Shown here: positions 1 to 8,193 of the stretch, piece by piece
Position numbering within the stretch: position 1 is the stretch's first letter
Layout of the letters: each line of letters opens with the position of its first letter
NCBI GenBank assembly: GCA_934486705.1
Contig: CAKSQS010000019.1
Coordinates: 1 to 39,368, forward strand
Length of the DNA: 39,368 bases
Origin: an uncultured Eubacteriales bacterium
GTDB taxonomy: Bacteria; Bacillota; Clostridia; Oscillospirales; Acutalibacteraceae
Reading direction: 5' to 3'
The notes under the pieces: generated by a model
The model's input: the letters and a program-made list of their open reading frames with translations, nothing else
Database searches by the model: none
What the model was told of the DNA's origin: nothing
Program-made: the position numbers and the translations under genes

Positions 1-108
1 GAAAACATAGAACGGGTGATTCGGAAAACCATCAATCAAATTAATACTGATTTTTCTGATATCGGTTTCCAAGGGGGCAGTCTGTCCTTTTTTCAATTTT
101 TCGCTCAT
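1..108 (-). CDS. ParB-like partition/nuclease domain protein, N-terminal fragment (runs off window)
   Basis: Thirty-six codons are visible on the minus strand, starting at ATG 108 behind an AAGGTG ribosome site; the gene continues beyond base 1. The peptide reads MSEKLKKGQTAPLE, then a stretch ending in LIDGFPNHPFYVF. The 'I..L.....HPF.V' pattern is the usual opening of the ParB/Spo0J nuclease-like domain, where HPF and the following acidic residues begin the CTP/DNA-binding fold. Such proteins are common in plasmids and integrative conjugative elements of Firmicutes. I infer membership in the accessory segment that also holds the KAP, KilA-N and recombinase genes. With only the first tenth of the protein visible, the family call rests on one motif. 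Confidence 0.6.
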   Translation of the reverse strand, partial: MSEKLKKGQTAPLETDIRKISINLIDGFPNHPFYVF

Positions 109-488
109 AAATAGCACCTTCCGTTTCGTTTTTTGGATAAAAGAAGTGCGTCTTCTCTTACCTTCTTTGAATTCGTAAGAAAAGACGCTTCCTTTACCTC
201 TCAGGGCACGATTTTAAGCAGCTTCGGCGGTTCAAGTCCTGTTATACCAAGAAAACCGCTAATTGTTTGCCCTGAAAAATGAATTTAGAAAGATGAGCGA
301 TAAACACTGAAACCCCTTGAAAATCAAGGGGTTTCAAAGTGTGTTCCACATCGTGGAGTAATGATGTGACTGCGCGACGAAATCGCACAATGCGTTTAAG
401 CCTTAAAACACAGCCCTTTCTTCCTAAATTATAATCCTATTCATAATTTGTATTAAAGAGACGAAATAGCACAAAAGGTGCAAACATA
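109..488. other. Structured intergenic region between the ParB-like and KAP genes
   Basis: No gene is apparent in these 380 bases, but there are three clear foldable structures. At 148-161/175-188 a 14-bp stem (GCGTCTTCTCTTAC) has one mismatch. At 203-210/268-275 TCAGGGCA pairs with TGCCCTGA and encloses GCGGTT...AACCGC. At 308-320/324-336 lies a perfect 13-bp stem with a 3-base loop. The stretch also holds GACGAAATCGCACAAT (about 379-394) and a degenerate second copy (about 460-475); a near-identical copy lies in reverse at about 29541-29556. The structures may regulate the ParB-like gene or terminate transcription, but none has a convincing U-run. Confidence 0.55.
308..336. terminator. Perfect 13-bp hairpin, possible terminator or transcription boundary
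   Basis: TGAAACCCCTTGA and TCAAGGGGTTTCA are exact reverse complements separated by AAA. The hairpin sits between the end of the KAP gene and the ParB-like gene. It lacks a run of T on either side, so it is a weak candidate for an intrinsic terminator and could equally be a protein-binding palindrome. Confidence 0.4.
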
Positions 489-2666
489 TTATTCTTGTTT
501 TTCCCACTGTGGAATAATTAAGTCGACATTCTCTTTAGATATTGAATCGTGTTCTTTTCTATCTGAATTGTACCAAAGATAGAATGCTATTGAGGTCTCC
601 TTAATATTATACGGCAAGCCTGAAAAACTCTCTGTATTTTTCAAACTAACTAAATCCTTATATGCTTTGTCAACAGGGATATCTTTCTCAATATGCTCTT
701 GTTTAAATCCCCATCCATGTGTTTTACCTCCTACCCAAGTTGAAGCGCAAGTTGCTAAATAATAAGGAATATTATTTTTATTTTTCAACGCTTCGTTTAT
801 ATGAACTTGGAGTGAATGTGGGTCCTTATACTTCCAAAACCTGTATTTCGGCAATGTATCTTTTGACTTGAAGACAAAGTTACTTTTGGATGTTTTTTTG
901 ATTCGAGATAAAACAAGTGGTTCAAGACTATATAATTGTTCTTCTGATATAATTCTACAATCGTTATTTTGTGACTTTCCAATGTGACCGTATGCTCTTT
1001 CAATTTCCACCACAAAATAAACAATGATATCAAACACATCATCGTCTACAGACTCGATAAATTCTTCAAACATTGCATACGAATCTTCCGTACCCATCGT
1101 TTTAAAAATACTCCAACAACATTTTTCAAAATAAACAGCTGGTGAAATATGAAACATTCCAACTTCTTCATCTTTAAGAGAAAGTGTTTGCAGATATAGC
1201 AGTTTTTGCAAAATAAGTTTTTTCCGATCGGCAGGAATATCCTTTGCGTATGCGTTCAACTCTTTGGCATATTGTGTTATGAGGCCATTGCCAATCAAAT
1301 TATTAAACAGTTTATCTAATTCTTTCGAATTGTAAATTTTTATCGATTCAATAACTGTCTTTTGAGATACCTTGACATCTTCCAAAGAAAGATTAAAATA
1401 CAGCGATGTTCGATCCGCACAGGAAATTTTTTGCATATATCTTAATTGTTCTTCCGTTTCACCACTATAGTAATATCCACCAGTCTGCCACGCAAATTCC
1501 GGAAATATCACTTGTAACACCTCTAGCATAAACTCGGCATTGTCAGTTACTTTTTCAAACTCTTTTATCATTTCATCTCGTCTCTTATTTTGATCCGTAC
1601 TAGAAATGCCTATTCCGTGACTGCTTCCTGTCAATCGACTAGTATTATTTTTTATCCATTCAAATATATTTGGAGCGCAAACCTGTAGAGTTGTAATAGC
1701 CAACAGATCAATACAATTGGTTTCAGAATGAAGCAAACCATACTTAAATTTATAAACATTTACAACTCTATTCACATCACGAATAGTATTAAGTAAAGGT
1801 GATAAACAGTTATTGTACACCTTACCCCAGTATTCTTTTTCAAAGTTGTTACAAGGAATTTCATCAAACCATAGATTATTCAACTGATCGAATAATAGTT
1901 TATGAATATCGGATTTCTTTGCCTCGGGCACATCGAACGGAACCTGTATTATTTTTTCCAAATATTCTTCACCACTGCATTTTTGTTCGTCCTCCAAAGC
2001 CCTTATGACTACCGATTTATCAAAAGATAATAGATAAATCATATTAGGAAACCCTGCTACACAATTAACCAACTGAAAAATCAATCGAATTTGTTCGTTA
2101 TTAAGTCTATCAATATCATCAATTATGACGATAATTTTCTGATTTTGGCTTTTTAAGGCGTTAACAACTTCATTTTTTACAGTTTCAAGGCTATCCTTTT
2201 GTTTGGCAACCTCTGAGGCCTTTGATCCAAATCCTTTTAATATACCCTTAAACGGCTTCAGATATTTGCCTACAACCGGAATGTATTGTGAGTATTCAAA
2301 AATCTCAGAATACTTTTCCAAAGCAGAGCCAACTCTTTTTAATTCTTTTCCTGACCGATTGATTCCTATTTCAGACATAATAGTATTAAAAAATTGTCGG
2401 ATTAGTTGAGCTTTATCAGAATAATTCCATGGATTAAACTTTACAATTATCGGCTTATTGAGTGAATCAGATGTTTTATGGCTTATTTCATCTATTACCA
2501 TATTTATAATTGATGTCTTACCCGTGCCCCACCTTCCACACAAACCAATAGTAAAGTTATCTTGACTCTTATACGATAAAATGGCATGTGCCAGTTGTTG
2601 AGAAAAACTCTTTCTATTCAGTTTGTCATTTTCTATCTTCTCAATCGGTTTATCAGTTCCAAACAT
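489..2666 (-). CDS. KAP-family P-loop NTPase (725 aa)
   Basis: A predicted STAND-like ATPase of the KAP family. Walker A is GRWGTGKTS at residues 44-52, FNPW follows at 77-80, and Walker B IVIIDDIDRL is at 179-188. The segment 211-247 (YLLSFD...EEYLEKIIQVPFDVP) is the characteristic KAP continuation. The C-terminal ~400 residues are not recognised and probably sense or bind a partner. No convincing membrane hairpin is seen, although many KAP proteins have one. Start ATG 2666 has GAGGAG seven bases upstream. The gene lies 46 bases downstream of the KilA-N gene, so the two are probably co-transcribed. Family precedent: PifA of plasmid F, a KAP protein, excludes phage T7. A defence or element-maintenance role here is inference. 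Base composition is AT-richer than the core genes to its right. Confidence 0.85.
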   Translation of the reverse strand: MFGTDKPIEKIENDKLNRKSFSQQLAHAILSYKSQDNFTIGLCGRWGTGKTSIINMVIDEISHKTSDSLNKPIIVKFNPWNYSDKAQLIRQFFNTIMSEIGINRSGKELKRVGSALEKYSEIFEYSQYIPVVGKYLKPFKGILKGFGSKASEVAKQKDSLETVKNEVVNALKSQNQKIIVIIDDIDRLNNEQIRLIFQLVNCVAGFPNMIYLLSFDKSVVIRALEDEQKCSGEEYLEKIIQVPFDVPEAKKSDIHKLLFDQLNNLWFDEIPCNNFEKEYWGKVYNNCLSPLLNTIRDVNRVVNVYKFKYGLLHSETNCIDLLAITTLQVCAPNIFEWIKNNTSRLTGSSHGIGISSTDQNKRRDEMIKEFEKVTDNAEFMLEVLQVIFPEFAWQTGGYYYSGETEEQLRYMQKISCADRTSLYFNLSLEDVKVSQKTVIESIKIYNSKELDKLFNNLIGNGLITQYAKELNAYAKDIPADRKKLILQKLLYLQTLSLKDEEVGMFHISPAVYFEKCCWSIFKTMGTEDSYAMFEEFIESVDDDVFDIIVYFVVEIERAYGHIGKSQNNDCRIISEEQLYSLEPLVLSRIKKTSKSNFVFKSKDTLPKYRFWKYKDPHSLQVHINEALKNKNNIPYYLATCASTWVGGKTHGWGFKQEHIEKDIPVDKAYKDLVSLKNTESFSGLPYNIKETSIAFYLWYNSDRKEHDSISKENVDLIIPQWEKQE

Positions 2667-2712
2667 AATTACACTCCTCTATTAAAAACCAGCAACTAAG
2701 CAATGTGAAAAT

Positions 2713-3309
2713 TCATTCATGTGAATTAATTAACTTTTTGCGATTTGAGATTAACTTTATTAATTCATATCTTTTTTCCGGATACAACCATACAATGAAA
2801 TCAATAGCTATCGACTCGGCGGCGAGGGTGCCGCCTTTTGCTCCTTGTCTGGATTGAATTCCTATTGCATTGGTTTCATTTATCCATACTTTTGCAGTCA
2901 GAGTGAACGATGGTTCATGTAATCGCTCAATCAACTTCTGGGCCGCATTATCGTCAAACCGGTAAGCATTGTTTTCTTTTTCCCATAAGCGCAAAAACTC
3001 GATTGTATTTTTATCACGCAACCAAGATTGAATTACATATCCCGGATTGGTTTCATTTTCCCTTCGAGCATACTTTGTCAACGAAATCATATTGTTTGTC
3101 TCATTTGCACGATATAAGCGCAAATCCATAATTAATTGGGCGTATTTGTTGTTGGTTTCCAGAAGTTTCTCAATATATTGCCTTTCTTTTTGGATCATAT
3201 ACTCTATTTCTTCATCGTCAACATTCACTTTTTTCAAGGTTTCTGTGGTGGATTCAGAATAATCTCTCATATATTCTTCGACAGCATTGCCGTAAAAATC
3301 ATAATTCAT
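2713..3309 (-). CDS. KilA-N domain protein (198 aa)
   Basis: Residues ~72-190 match the KilA-N fold, a DNA-binding domain frequent in phages and large DNA viruses. The marks are NNMISLTKYAR, SWLRDKNTIEFLRLWEKEN, the kWINETNAIGI block at 141-151, and GAKGGTLAAESIAIDFIVWL, where family members usually read GRYGGTYAHKDIAFEFASWI. The N-terminal 70 residues are acidic and helical with no known domain. The start at 3309 has GGGGTG six bases upstream. The gene is first of a two-gene unit with the KAP NTPase. I infer a DNA- or phage-recognition partner for the ATPase. Alternatively it is an unrelated prophage-type antirepressor that happens to be adjacent. Confidence 0.82.
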   Translation of the reverse strand: MNYDFYGNAVEEYMRDYSESTTETLKKVNVDDEEIEYMIQKERQYIEKLLETNNKYAQLIMDLRLYRANETNNMISLTKYARRENETNPGYVIQSWLRDKNTIEFLRLWEKENNAYRFDDNAAQKLIERLHEPSFTLTAKVWINETNAIGIQSRQGAKGGTLAAESIAIDFIVWLYPEKRYELIKLISNRKKLINSHE

Positions 3310-3374
3310 TGTTTCACCCCATTTGTTAATATTATATCATAATATATAGCAAAATGGAATAAATTAAAATTGAA

Positions 3375-3659
3375 TCATTTTTGCGATCGCGTGTCTTTTT
3401 CAAAACAAGCGGCTATATACTTTTCAAATGACACAATATCAATATACTTTTTACTTGATATAATATTATCTAAATACTGTGCTGACCATTTATCTTTTCC
3501 GGTTGGAGATTTAATTCCTCGGCTAAAAAGCTCTGCGGAAATTTTTCTTAAACTATTCCCGTTGAGATACATGTCATAGATTAAGGAAATCACGCTTGCT
3601 TCATTCTCTTTAATACAAATCATTCCATCGACAACTTGATAACCATAAACAATTCTCAT
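3375..3659 (-). CDS. Small serine-recombinase 'Recombinase' domain protein (94 aa)
   Basis: The protein begins MRIVYGYQVVDG and continues with ISLIYDMYLNGNSLRKISAELFSRGI.SPTGKDKWSAQYLDNIISSKKYI. That is the linker or zinc-associated 'Recombinase' domain found after the catalytic domain in large serine recombinases. The catalytic resolvase domain with its nucleophilic serine is absent. Start ATG 3659 was chosen because GGAG lies seven bases upstream; a longer frame to 3725 has no ribosome site. It is either one of the stand-alone short proteins of this type found in clostridial mobile elements, or the remnant of a larger integrase. The C-terminus (CFEKDTRSQK) looks abrupt. Confidence 0.65.
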   Translation of the reverse strand: MRIVYGYQVVDGMICIKENEASVISLIYDMYLNGNSLRKISAELFSRGIKSPTGKDKWSAQYLDNIISSKKYIDIVSFEKYIAACFEKDTRSQK

Positions 3660-3817
3660 AACACAACTCCTATTATAATTCCGCGTATTTTTATGTTTAG
3701 ATGCAAAAAATAAGCAAACCAACATATTTTTATGTTTGCTTGAACAATAAGTAGTGTAAATATGTACTTTCGGATGGTTTGGGTCTCAAAAACACAAATT
3801 TCAGCCGCAAAAACGGC

Positions 3818-3867
3818 AAAAAAAGAGACAAACCTACTCCATTTTATGTTTGGAATAGGTTTGTCAA
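3818..3867 (-). terminator. Intrinsic terminator downstream of tRNA-Thr
   Basis: On the minus strand, ACAAACCTATTCC pairs with GGAGTAGGTTTGT (one G-U wobble), with an 11-base loop, followed by CTCTTTTTTT. It lies immediately after the CCA end of tRNA-Thr. Confidence 0.75.
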
Positions 3868-3870
3868 TCT

Positions 3871-3946
<76 letters not shown>

Positions 3947-4025
3947 AAACTTATTCGCGACTTTATAAGTATACGACAAAACGCGAAAAAAGTCAAGTGA
4001 AATTTTTACTGTTTTTAAAATTCGT

Positions 4026-4063
4026 AAAAAACTCCTTTATCTGCTGAGACAAAGGAGTTTTTT
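4026..4063. terminator. Bidirectional intrinsic terminator after fucA
   Basis: AAAAAACTCCTTT and AAAGGAGTTTTTT are exact reverse complements around a 12-base loop. The A and T tracts allow termination in both directions; the obvious client is the fucI-fucA operon on the minus strand. Confidence 0.85.
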
Positions 4064-4141
4064 AGATTTAATGATTTTTTCCGCGAAACCTACTGCAGCA
4101 TTGTTTTTCGCTGTTTTTTAAAACCTGAGCGGCAATAAAAT

Positions 4142-4825
4142 CTACTTATTGTAATGCTTATAGCCGGGGTGCTTGCCTGTTACGTGATAATAGTTCTCGC
4201 GCAGGTACAAAAGCTTATCTATCTGCTCTTTAGGAATCTCTTTAGCTCCGCCCAAAAGATGCGCATTTAAGGAAATCTTCGCAAAAAGCTCAAGCGTTTC
4301 CATACGGTAGTATGCGGTTATAAGGTCGCAGCCTACCGTCAATGCTCCGTGGTTTTGAAGCAGGAGTACATCATGCTCTGCAAGATACGGTGCTATTGCC
4401 TCGGGCACTTCGTTTGTAGAGGGCGTGCCGTAGGGAGTAAGCGGTATTGAGCCTATCGCTATTACGGTTTCAATCATACTGTATTCATCAAGGCTTTTGC
4501 CCGCGACCGCATAGCCCGTGGCTGTCGGCGGGTGGGCGTGTACCACCGCGCCCACGTCGTCGCGCTCGGTATAGCAGCGCATATGCATTTTAATCTCGCT
4601 TGAAGGCTTATAATTGCCCTCTGCTTCTACAATATTCATATCCTTATCGATAATAACAAGCTTTTCGGGGGTTATAAAGCTTTTGGAAATGCCCGTGGGC
4701 GTTACCAAAAAGTTGCCGTTCGGCAGCTTTACCGATACATTGCCGTCATTAGCGGCTACCCAGCCCAATTGCCACATCTTATGGCATACATCGCATATCT
4801 GCTCTCTTATTTCCGTATATGTCAT
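4142..4825 (-). CDS. fucA: Class II aldolase, probable L-fuculose-1-phosphate aldolase (227 aa)
   Basis: Class II aldolases of this type are zinc enzymes that split L-fuculose-1-phosphate into dihydroxyacetone phosphate and L-lactaldehyde. Visible features: the N-terminal substrate loop ANDGNVSVKL, VTPTGISKSF, the zinc-ligand motif HAHPP near residue 97, and LLQNHGAL near residue 155, which supplies the other ligand region. Length (227) is typical. The gene follows fucI by 13 bases in the same orientation, which makes fuculose-phosphate the preferred substrate over ribulose- or rhamnulose-phosphate. No fuculokinase gene is seen nearby, so the pathway is incomplete in this window. The first 28 codons recur as a decayed copy near 37.1 kb. 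Confidence 0.85.
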   Translation of the reverse strand: MTYTEIREQICDVCHKMWQLGWVAANDGNVSVKLPNGNFLVTPTGISKSFITPEKLVIIDKDMNIVEAEGNYKPSSEIKMHMRCYTERDDVGAVVHAHPPTATGYAVAGKSLDEYSMIETVIAIGSIPLTPYGTPSTNEVPEAIAPYLAEHDVLLLQNHGALTVGCDLITAYYRMETLELFAKISLNAHLLGGAKEIPKEQIDKLLYLRENYYHVTGKHPGYKHYNK

Positions 4826-4838
4826 TTTTCACACCCCG

Positions 4839-6668
4839 TTATTTGTACATAGGCCCGAAGTTTTGGCAGGCTCTGTAATCCGCGCCCTCTTTATCCATAC
4901 CGAAAGCATTCCACGCGGCGGGGCGGAATATCTTATCCTCGGGTACGTTATGCATACAAACGGGTATCCTCAGCATTGAGCACATTGTAATAAGGTCTGC
5001 GCCGATATGACCGTAAGAAATAGCGCCGTGGTTCGCGCCCCAGTTCTGCATAACCTCGTAGGCTGTTCTGAACGGGCTGCCCGCCTTGCCGTCGCAGCGG
5101 GGAGCAAACCATGTGCAGGGCCAGGTCGGGTTGGTTCTTTCCATAAGCTTATCAGAAACCTCATCGGGCAGCTTTACCGTCCAGCCCTCGGCAATTTGGA
5201 GAACAGGACCGAGCCCCTTAACAAGATTAAGCCTTATCATGGTAGCGGGCATTTCCGCACGGGTGGTATAGTGGCTTGAAAATCCGCCGCCGCGGAAATT
5301 ATCAAAGCCCGCCTCGCACCAAACGGTAGCGTCGGTCATCTTCTTAATATCCTCGTCGGTTACTTCCCACCATCTCTTCATAACATGCTCGCCGTTTTCG
5401 TCGGTGCATTCGCCGCAGGCGTCAAGGCAGGCAGCTCCCGAGTTCAGCAGGTGAATAATACCGTCGGCTTCCTTTGCCTTGCCCTCAAGTTCATATCCCG
5501 TCACGCGTTTTGCGGCGTCGCCCGACCAATATGTTCTTACATCTGCGAAAATTTGACCTCTTCCGGTTAAAAGGCGCATAAACAGCATACCTATACCGTT
5601 TAACACGTCGTTTTCGGTAGCAAGGGTAAACGGCTCTCTTGCGCCGTTATAATCAAAGGTTGAGGAAAGGAAAGCCTCGGGATAGTCGCAGTTCGGCCAG
5701 TGGTCGGTCCACTGCCGCTGACCCTGAAAGCCGCCCGCAATAGCGTTATGACCTACCGATTCTTCCTTAAACTGCTTGGGCAGGTTGGGATTACCGCACA
5801 TAAGGTCCTTGATAATGCAGTACATTTTAACCGTAAATTCCCACTGCTTTTCTTTTTCCTCTTCGGTGAACTTAATTTTTTTAGTTTCACCTAAAAATTC
5901 TACCGATTCGGGGTTATCGTCTCTGCCCTCTTTGCAGTGCTCCTTGGTCCATTTAAGCGCCTTTTGATACTCTTCCTCGTCATATATTCCCTCTTCCATA
6001 CGGCGAAGAATTTCCACCTCGTCTACGCTCTCAACGCGAAGACCTAAATAATCCTCCATAAACGCGTGGTCCACTATAGAACCGCCAATGCCCATACACT
6101 GCGAGCCTATTTGAAGATATGACTTGCCGCGCATTGTGGCAACGGCAACTGCGGCGCGGCCGAAACGGAGCAGCTTTTCCTTAACGTCGCAGGGAATATT
6201 CGTCACATCGTCAATATCCTGAACCTCGTGACCGTATATACCGAACGCGGGCAAGCCCTTTTGAGCGTGCGTGGCAAGAACCGACGCCAAATACACAGCG
6301 CCCGGTCTTTCCGTGCCGTTAAAGCCCCAAACGCCCTTAATGGTGTTTTTATCCATATCCATTGTTTCAGCACCGTAGCACCAGCAGGGGGTTACGGTAA
6401 GCGTAACGGCAACGCCCGCTTTTCTGAACTTATCCTCGCAGGCAGCCGATTCGGGCACGCGGCCTATAGTGCTGTCGGCAATAATGACCTTTACCGGCTC
6501 GCCGTTTGAATAGTAAAGGTTCTCTTCAAAAAGCTTCTTCGCCGCAAGAGCCATATTCATTGTCTGTTCCTCTAAGCTTTCGCGCAACTGCATAGGGCCC
6601 CTTCTGCCGTCAATCGTCGGGCGAATACCGATTACCGGATAATCGCCTATGTATCTGTTTTCACGCAT
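4839..6668 (-). CDS. fucI: L-fucose isomerase (609 aa)
   Basis: L-fucose isomerase converts L-fucose to L-fuculose (and often D-arabinose to D-ribulose) using Mn2+. The whole family pattern is present. The N-terminal domain has GIRPTIDGRRGPMQ and the central part SYLQIGS.CMGIGGSI. The active-site region has GHNAIAGGFQGQRQWTD, FDYNGAREPFTLATEND (to residue 354) and the C-terminal AISYGHIGADL. At 609 residues it is near the usual ~590. Start ATG 6668 is preceded by GGAGGTAAT. It is first of the fucI-fucA operon and is divergent from an AraC regulator, a normal arrangement for inducible fucose use on mucin or plant glycans. A second copy near 37-38.6 kb lacks the first ~127 residues. Confidence 0.95.
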   Translation of the reverse strand: MRENRYIGDYPVIGIRPTIDGRRGPMQLRESLEEQTMNMALAAKKLFEENLYYSNGEPVKVIIADSTIGRVPESAACEDKFRKAGVAVTLTVTPCWCYGAETMDMDKNTIKGVWGFNGTERPGAVYLASVLATHAQKGLPAFGIYGHEVQDIDDVTNIPCDVKEKLLRFGRAAVAVATMRGKSYLQIGSQCMGIGGSIVDHAFMEDYLGLRVESVDEVEILRRMEEGIYDEEEYQKALKWTKEHCKEGRDDNPESVEFLGETKKIKFTEEEKEKQWEFTVKMYCIIKDLMCGNPNLPKQFKEESVGHNAIAGGFQGQRQWTDHWPNCDYPEAFLSSTFDYNGAREPFTLATENDVLNGIGMLFMRLLTGRGQIFADVRTYWSGDAAKRVTGYELEGKAKEADGIIHLLNSGAACLDACGECTDENGEHVMKRWWEVTDEDIKKMTDATVWCEAGFDNFRGGGFSSHYTTRAEMPATMIRLNLVKGLGPVLQIAEGWTVKLPDEVSDKLMERTNPTWPCTWFAPRCDGKAGSPFRTAYEVMQNWGANHGAISYGHIGADLITMCSMLRIPVCMHNVPEDKIFRPAAWNAFGMDKEGADYRACQNFGPMYK

Positions 6669-6704
6669 AAGTATTACCTCCGTAAAAAAATTATTGTTTG
6701 CTAA

Positions 6705-6736
6705 TTGTATTATAGTTTAATATATGCTATAATACT
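6705..6736. promoter_or_regulatory. Face-to-face -10 elements / inverted repeat in the fucI-araC divergent region
   Basis: GTATTATAG (6707-6715) and CTATAATAC (6727-6735) are exact reverse complements, 11 bases apart. Each contains a TATAAT, one per strand, so they can serve as -10 hexamers for the fucI operon (minus) and the AraC gene (plus). A weak TTGTAT -35 at 6705-6710 is spaced 18 from the plus-strand -10. -35 matches are poor on both sides, which fits activator dependence. Symmetry could also mark a regulator site. Confidence 0.55.
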
Positions 6737-6802
6737 ATATCAAAAACGAATTAAATTATAACAATAGTCACTTTTGCAAAAAAATACCGAATGGAGAGCT
6801 AT

Positions 6803-7660
6803 ATGAAAGACAGGGCACTGTATGAAAAAAAGAAGCACGGCACGCCGAGCTTCCCGCTGCAATACTATTATGTTGATAAATATTATTCCCAATACGTTAT
6901 GCCGCCGCACTGGCACAATGAATTTGAAATTATACGTGTATCGGGCGGCACTCTCCGCCTGCACATAAACAATGCCGAATATCTGCTTAAAAGCGGAGAT
7001 ATTGCCTTTATAGGCTGCGGCGCTCTGCACAGAGGTGAGCCGACGGGTGCGGTGTACGAATGCTGCGTTTTTGACCTGAATATGCTCCTGCGCCGCACCG
7101 AGGATATAATTTCACCCTTTATTCTCCCACTTATCAGCGGCGAAAAAAGCGTTTCCGCGCTCCAAAACGGGCAGAGCGCGGAAATTTCCGACGCCGTAGT
7201 ATCGCTTTTCGGAGTATTGCGGGAAAAAGACAATTATTACGAATTGGCGGTATATTCCGCATTATTCCGCATTTTTTCGGAGCTTTACCGTTTTGGGCAA
7301 ATAGAAAATTCATTTATCAGCAAGCGGACAAAGCACCGCTCCGATGTGATTACGGAGCTTTTGAAATATGTTGAAAACAACTATAAGGAGCAGATAACCC
7401 TAAAGCAGCTGGCATATATTTCGGGGCTGAACGAAAAATATATTTGCAGACTGTTCAGCGAATATACAAACCGAACACCGATTGATTACATAAATAACCT
7501 GCGCATAGAAAATGCCTGTCGGGAAATGACGGTAAACCGAAAAACCGTAACAGAGGCGGCGTTTGAAAGCGGCTTTAATGATTTAAGCTACTTTTCCCGC
7601 ACCTTTAAAAGGTACAAGGGCACAACCGCCAAGCGCTTTCTGAACGAAAAATATAAATAG
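6803..7660 (+). CDS. AraC-family transcriptional regulator, probable fucose-operon regulator
   Basis: The N-terminal half is a cupin-type ligand-binding domain (MPPHWHNEFEIIRVSGG..L.......L..GDI.FIG). The C-terminal ~100 residues hold the two AraC helix-turn-helix motifs: ITLKQLAYISGLNEKYICRLFSEY, then VTEAAFESGFNDLSYFSRTFKRYKG. I prefer ATG 6803 (285 aa), because GGAGAG lies just upstream at 6793-6798. The in-frame ATG at 6791 has no ribosome site and overlaps that one. The gene is divergent from fucI-fucA, so sensing fucose, fuculose or a phosphate and activating that operon is the natural inference. Ligand specificity cannot be read from sequence. Confidence 0.88.
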   Translation: MKDRALYEKKKHGTPSFPLQYYYVDKYYSQYVMPPHWHNEFEIIRVSGGTLRLHINNAEYLLKSGDIAFIGCGALHRGEPTGAVYECCVFDLNMLLRRTEDIISPFILPLISGEKSVSALQNGQSAEISDAVVSLFGVLREKDNYYELAVYSALFRIFSELYRFGQIENSFISKRTKHRSDVITELLKYVENNYKEQITLKQLAYISGLNEKYICRLFSEYTNRTPIDYINNLRIENACREMTVNRKTVTEAAFESGFNDLSYFSRTFKRYKGTTAKRFLNEKYK

Positions 7661-7690
7661 CGGCGTTATGCGGGGCGTTAAAATTGAGAA

Positions 7691-7721
7691 AAAAACGGGC
7701 AGCTTTTAACTGCCCGTTTTA
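7691..7721. terminator. Bidirectional terminator between AraC gene and the P-loop gene
   Basis: AAAACGGGCAG (7692-7702) pairs perfectly with CTGCCCGTTTT (7710-7720) around a 7-base loop, with A/T tracts both sides. It serves two convergent genes. Confidence 0.88.
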
Positions 7722-7742
7722 AAACTCTTATTCCGATTTTAT

Positions 7743-8150
7743 TCAGCAAACCTCGGCAATATCGAAAATCTTGCCGGGCAGTTCTTCCTTATCAGCCGAA
7801 ACGGTGAATATAAATTCAACGTCCGAAATAGCGGAAACTCTTTCAAGGAAAGCCGCCAATTTATCAAAATCGCGCTCGCCGATTCTGAGGGTTGCGTCAC
7901 CGAAAATGTGTGTAACGTCGTTATTGCCCGCCTTAATTCCGGCTACCATACCGTAGTATTCGCCGTAGCCCGAAATGCCGTAGCTCTCGGCGTCAATAAG
8001 ACGCGCCTTGTGTGTTACCGAATATGTCAGGGTATCGCCTTTTTCAATGCATACAACGTTGCCGAGGCTTTGTTCCGTAGCGGCATTTACCATATCCACT
8101 AATTTTTTGGTTTTACCCGAGCCCTTTTTTCCGATAATGAGTTTAATCAT
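7743..8150 (-). CDS. Small P-loop ATP-binding protein (135 aa)
   Basis: The protein starts MIKLIIGKKGSGKTK; GKKGSGKT at residues 7-14 is a Walker A motif. A candidate Walker B is the hydrophobic stretch around VEFIFTVSA near residue 115. Short proteins of this kind are conserved in Clostridia and are often labelled 'ATP-binding' or 'PilT-like' without functional data; there is no pilus context here. It is downstream of pgi in the same orientation, 43 bases away, so co-transcription is plausible. Function unknown. Confidence 0.7.
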   Translation of the reverse strand: MIKLIIGKKGSGKTKKLVDMVNAATEQSLGNVVCIEKGDTLTYSVTHKARLIDAESYGISGYGEYYGMVAGIKAGNNDVTHIFGDATLRIGERDFDKLAAFLERVSAISDVEFIFTVSADKEELPGKIFDIAEVC

Positions 8151-8193
8151 TTATACCAACTCCTTTTATATTTAACTGCCTGCGGCAGCTTTT

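Noticed and set aside
215..260. Possible tRNA near 230 because of GGTTCAAGTCC
   Set aside because: T-stem pairs poorly and no D-arm, anticodon arm or acceptor can be built.
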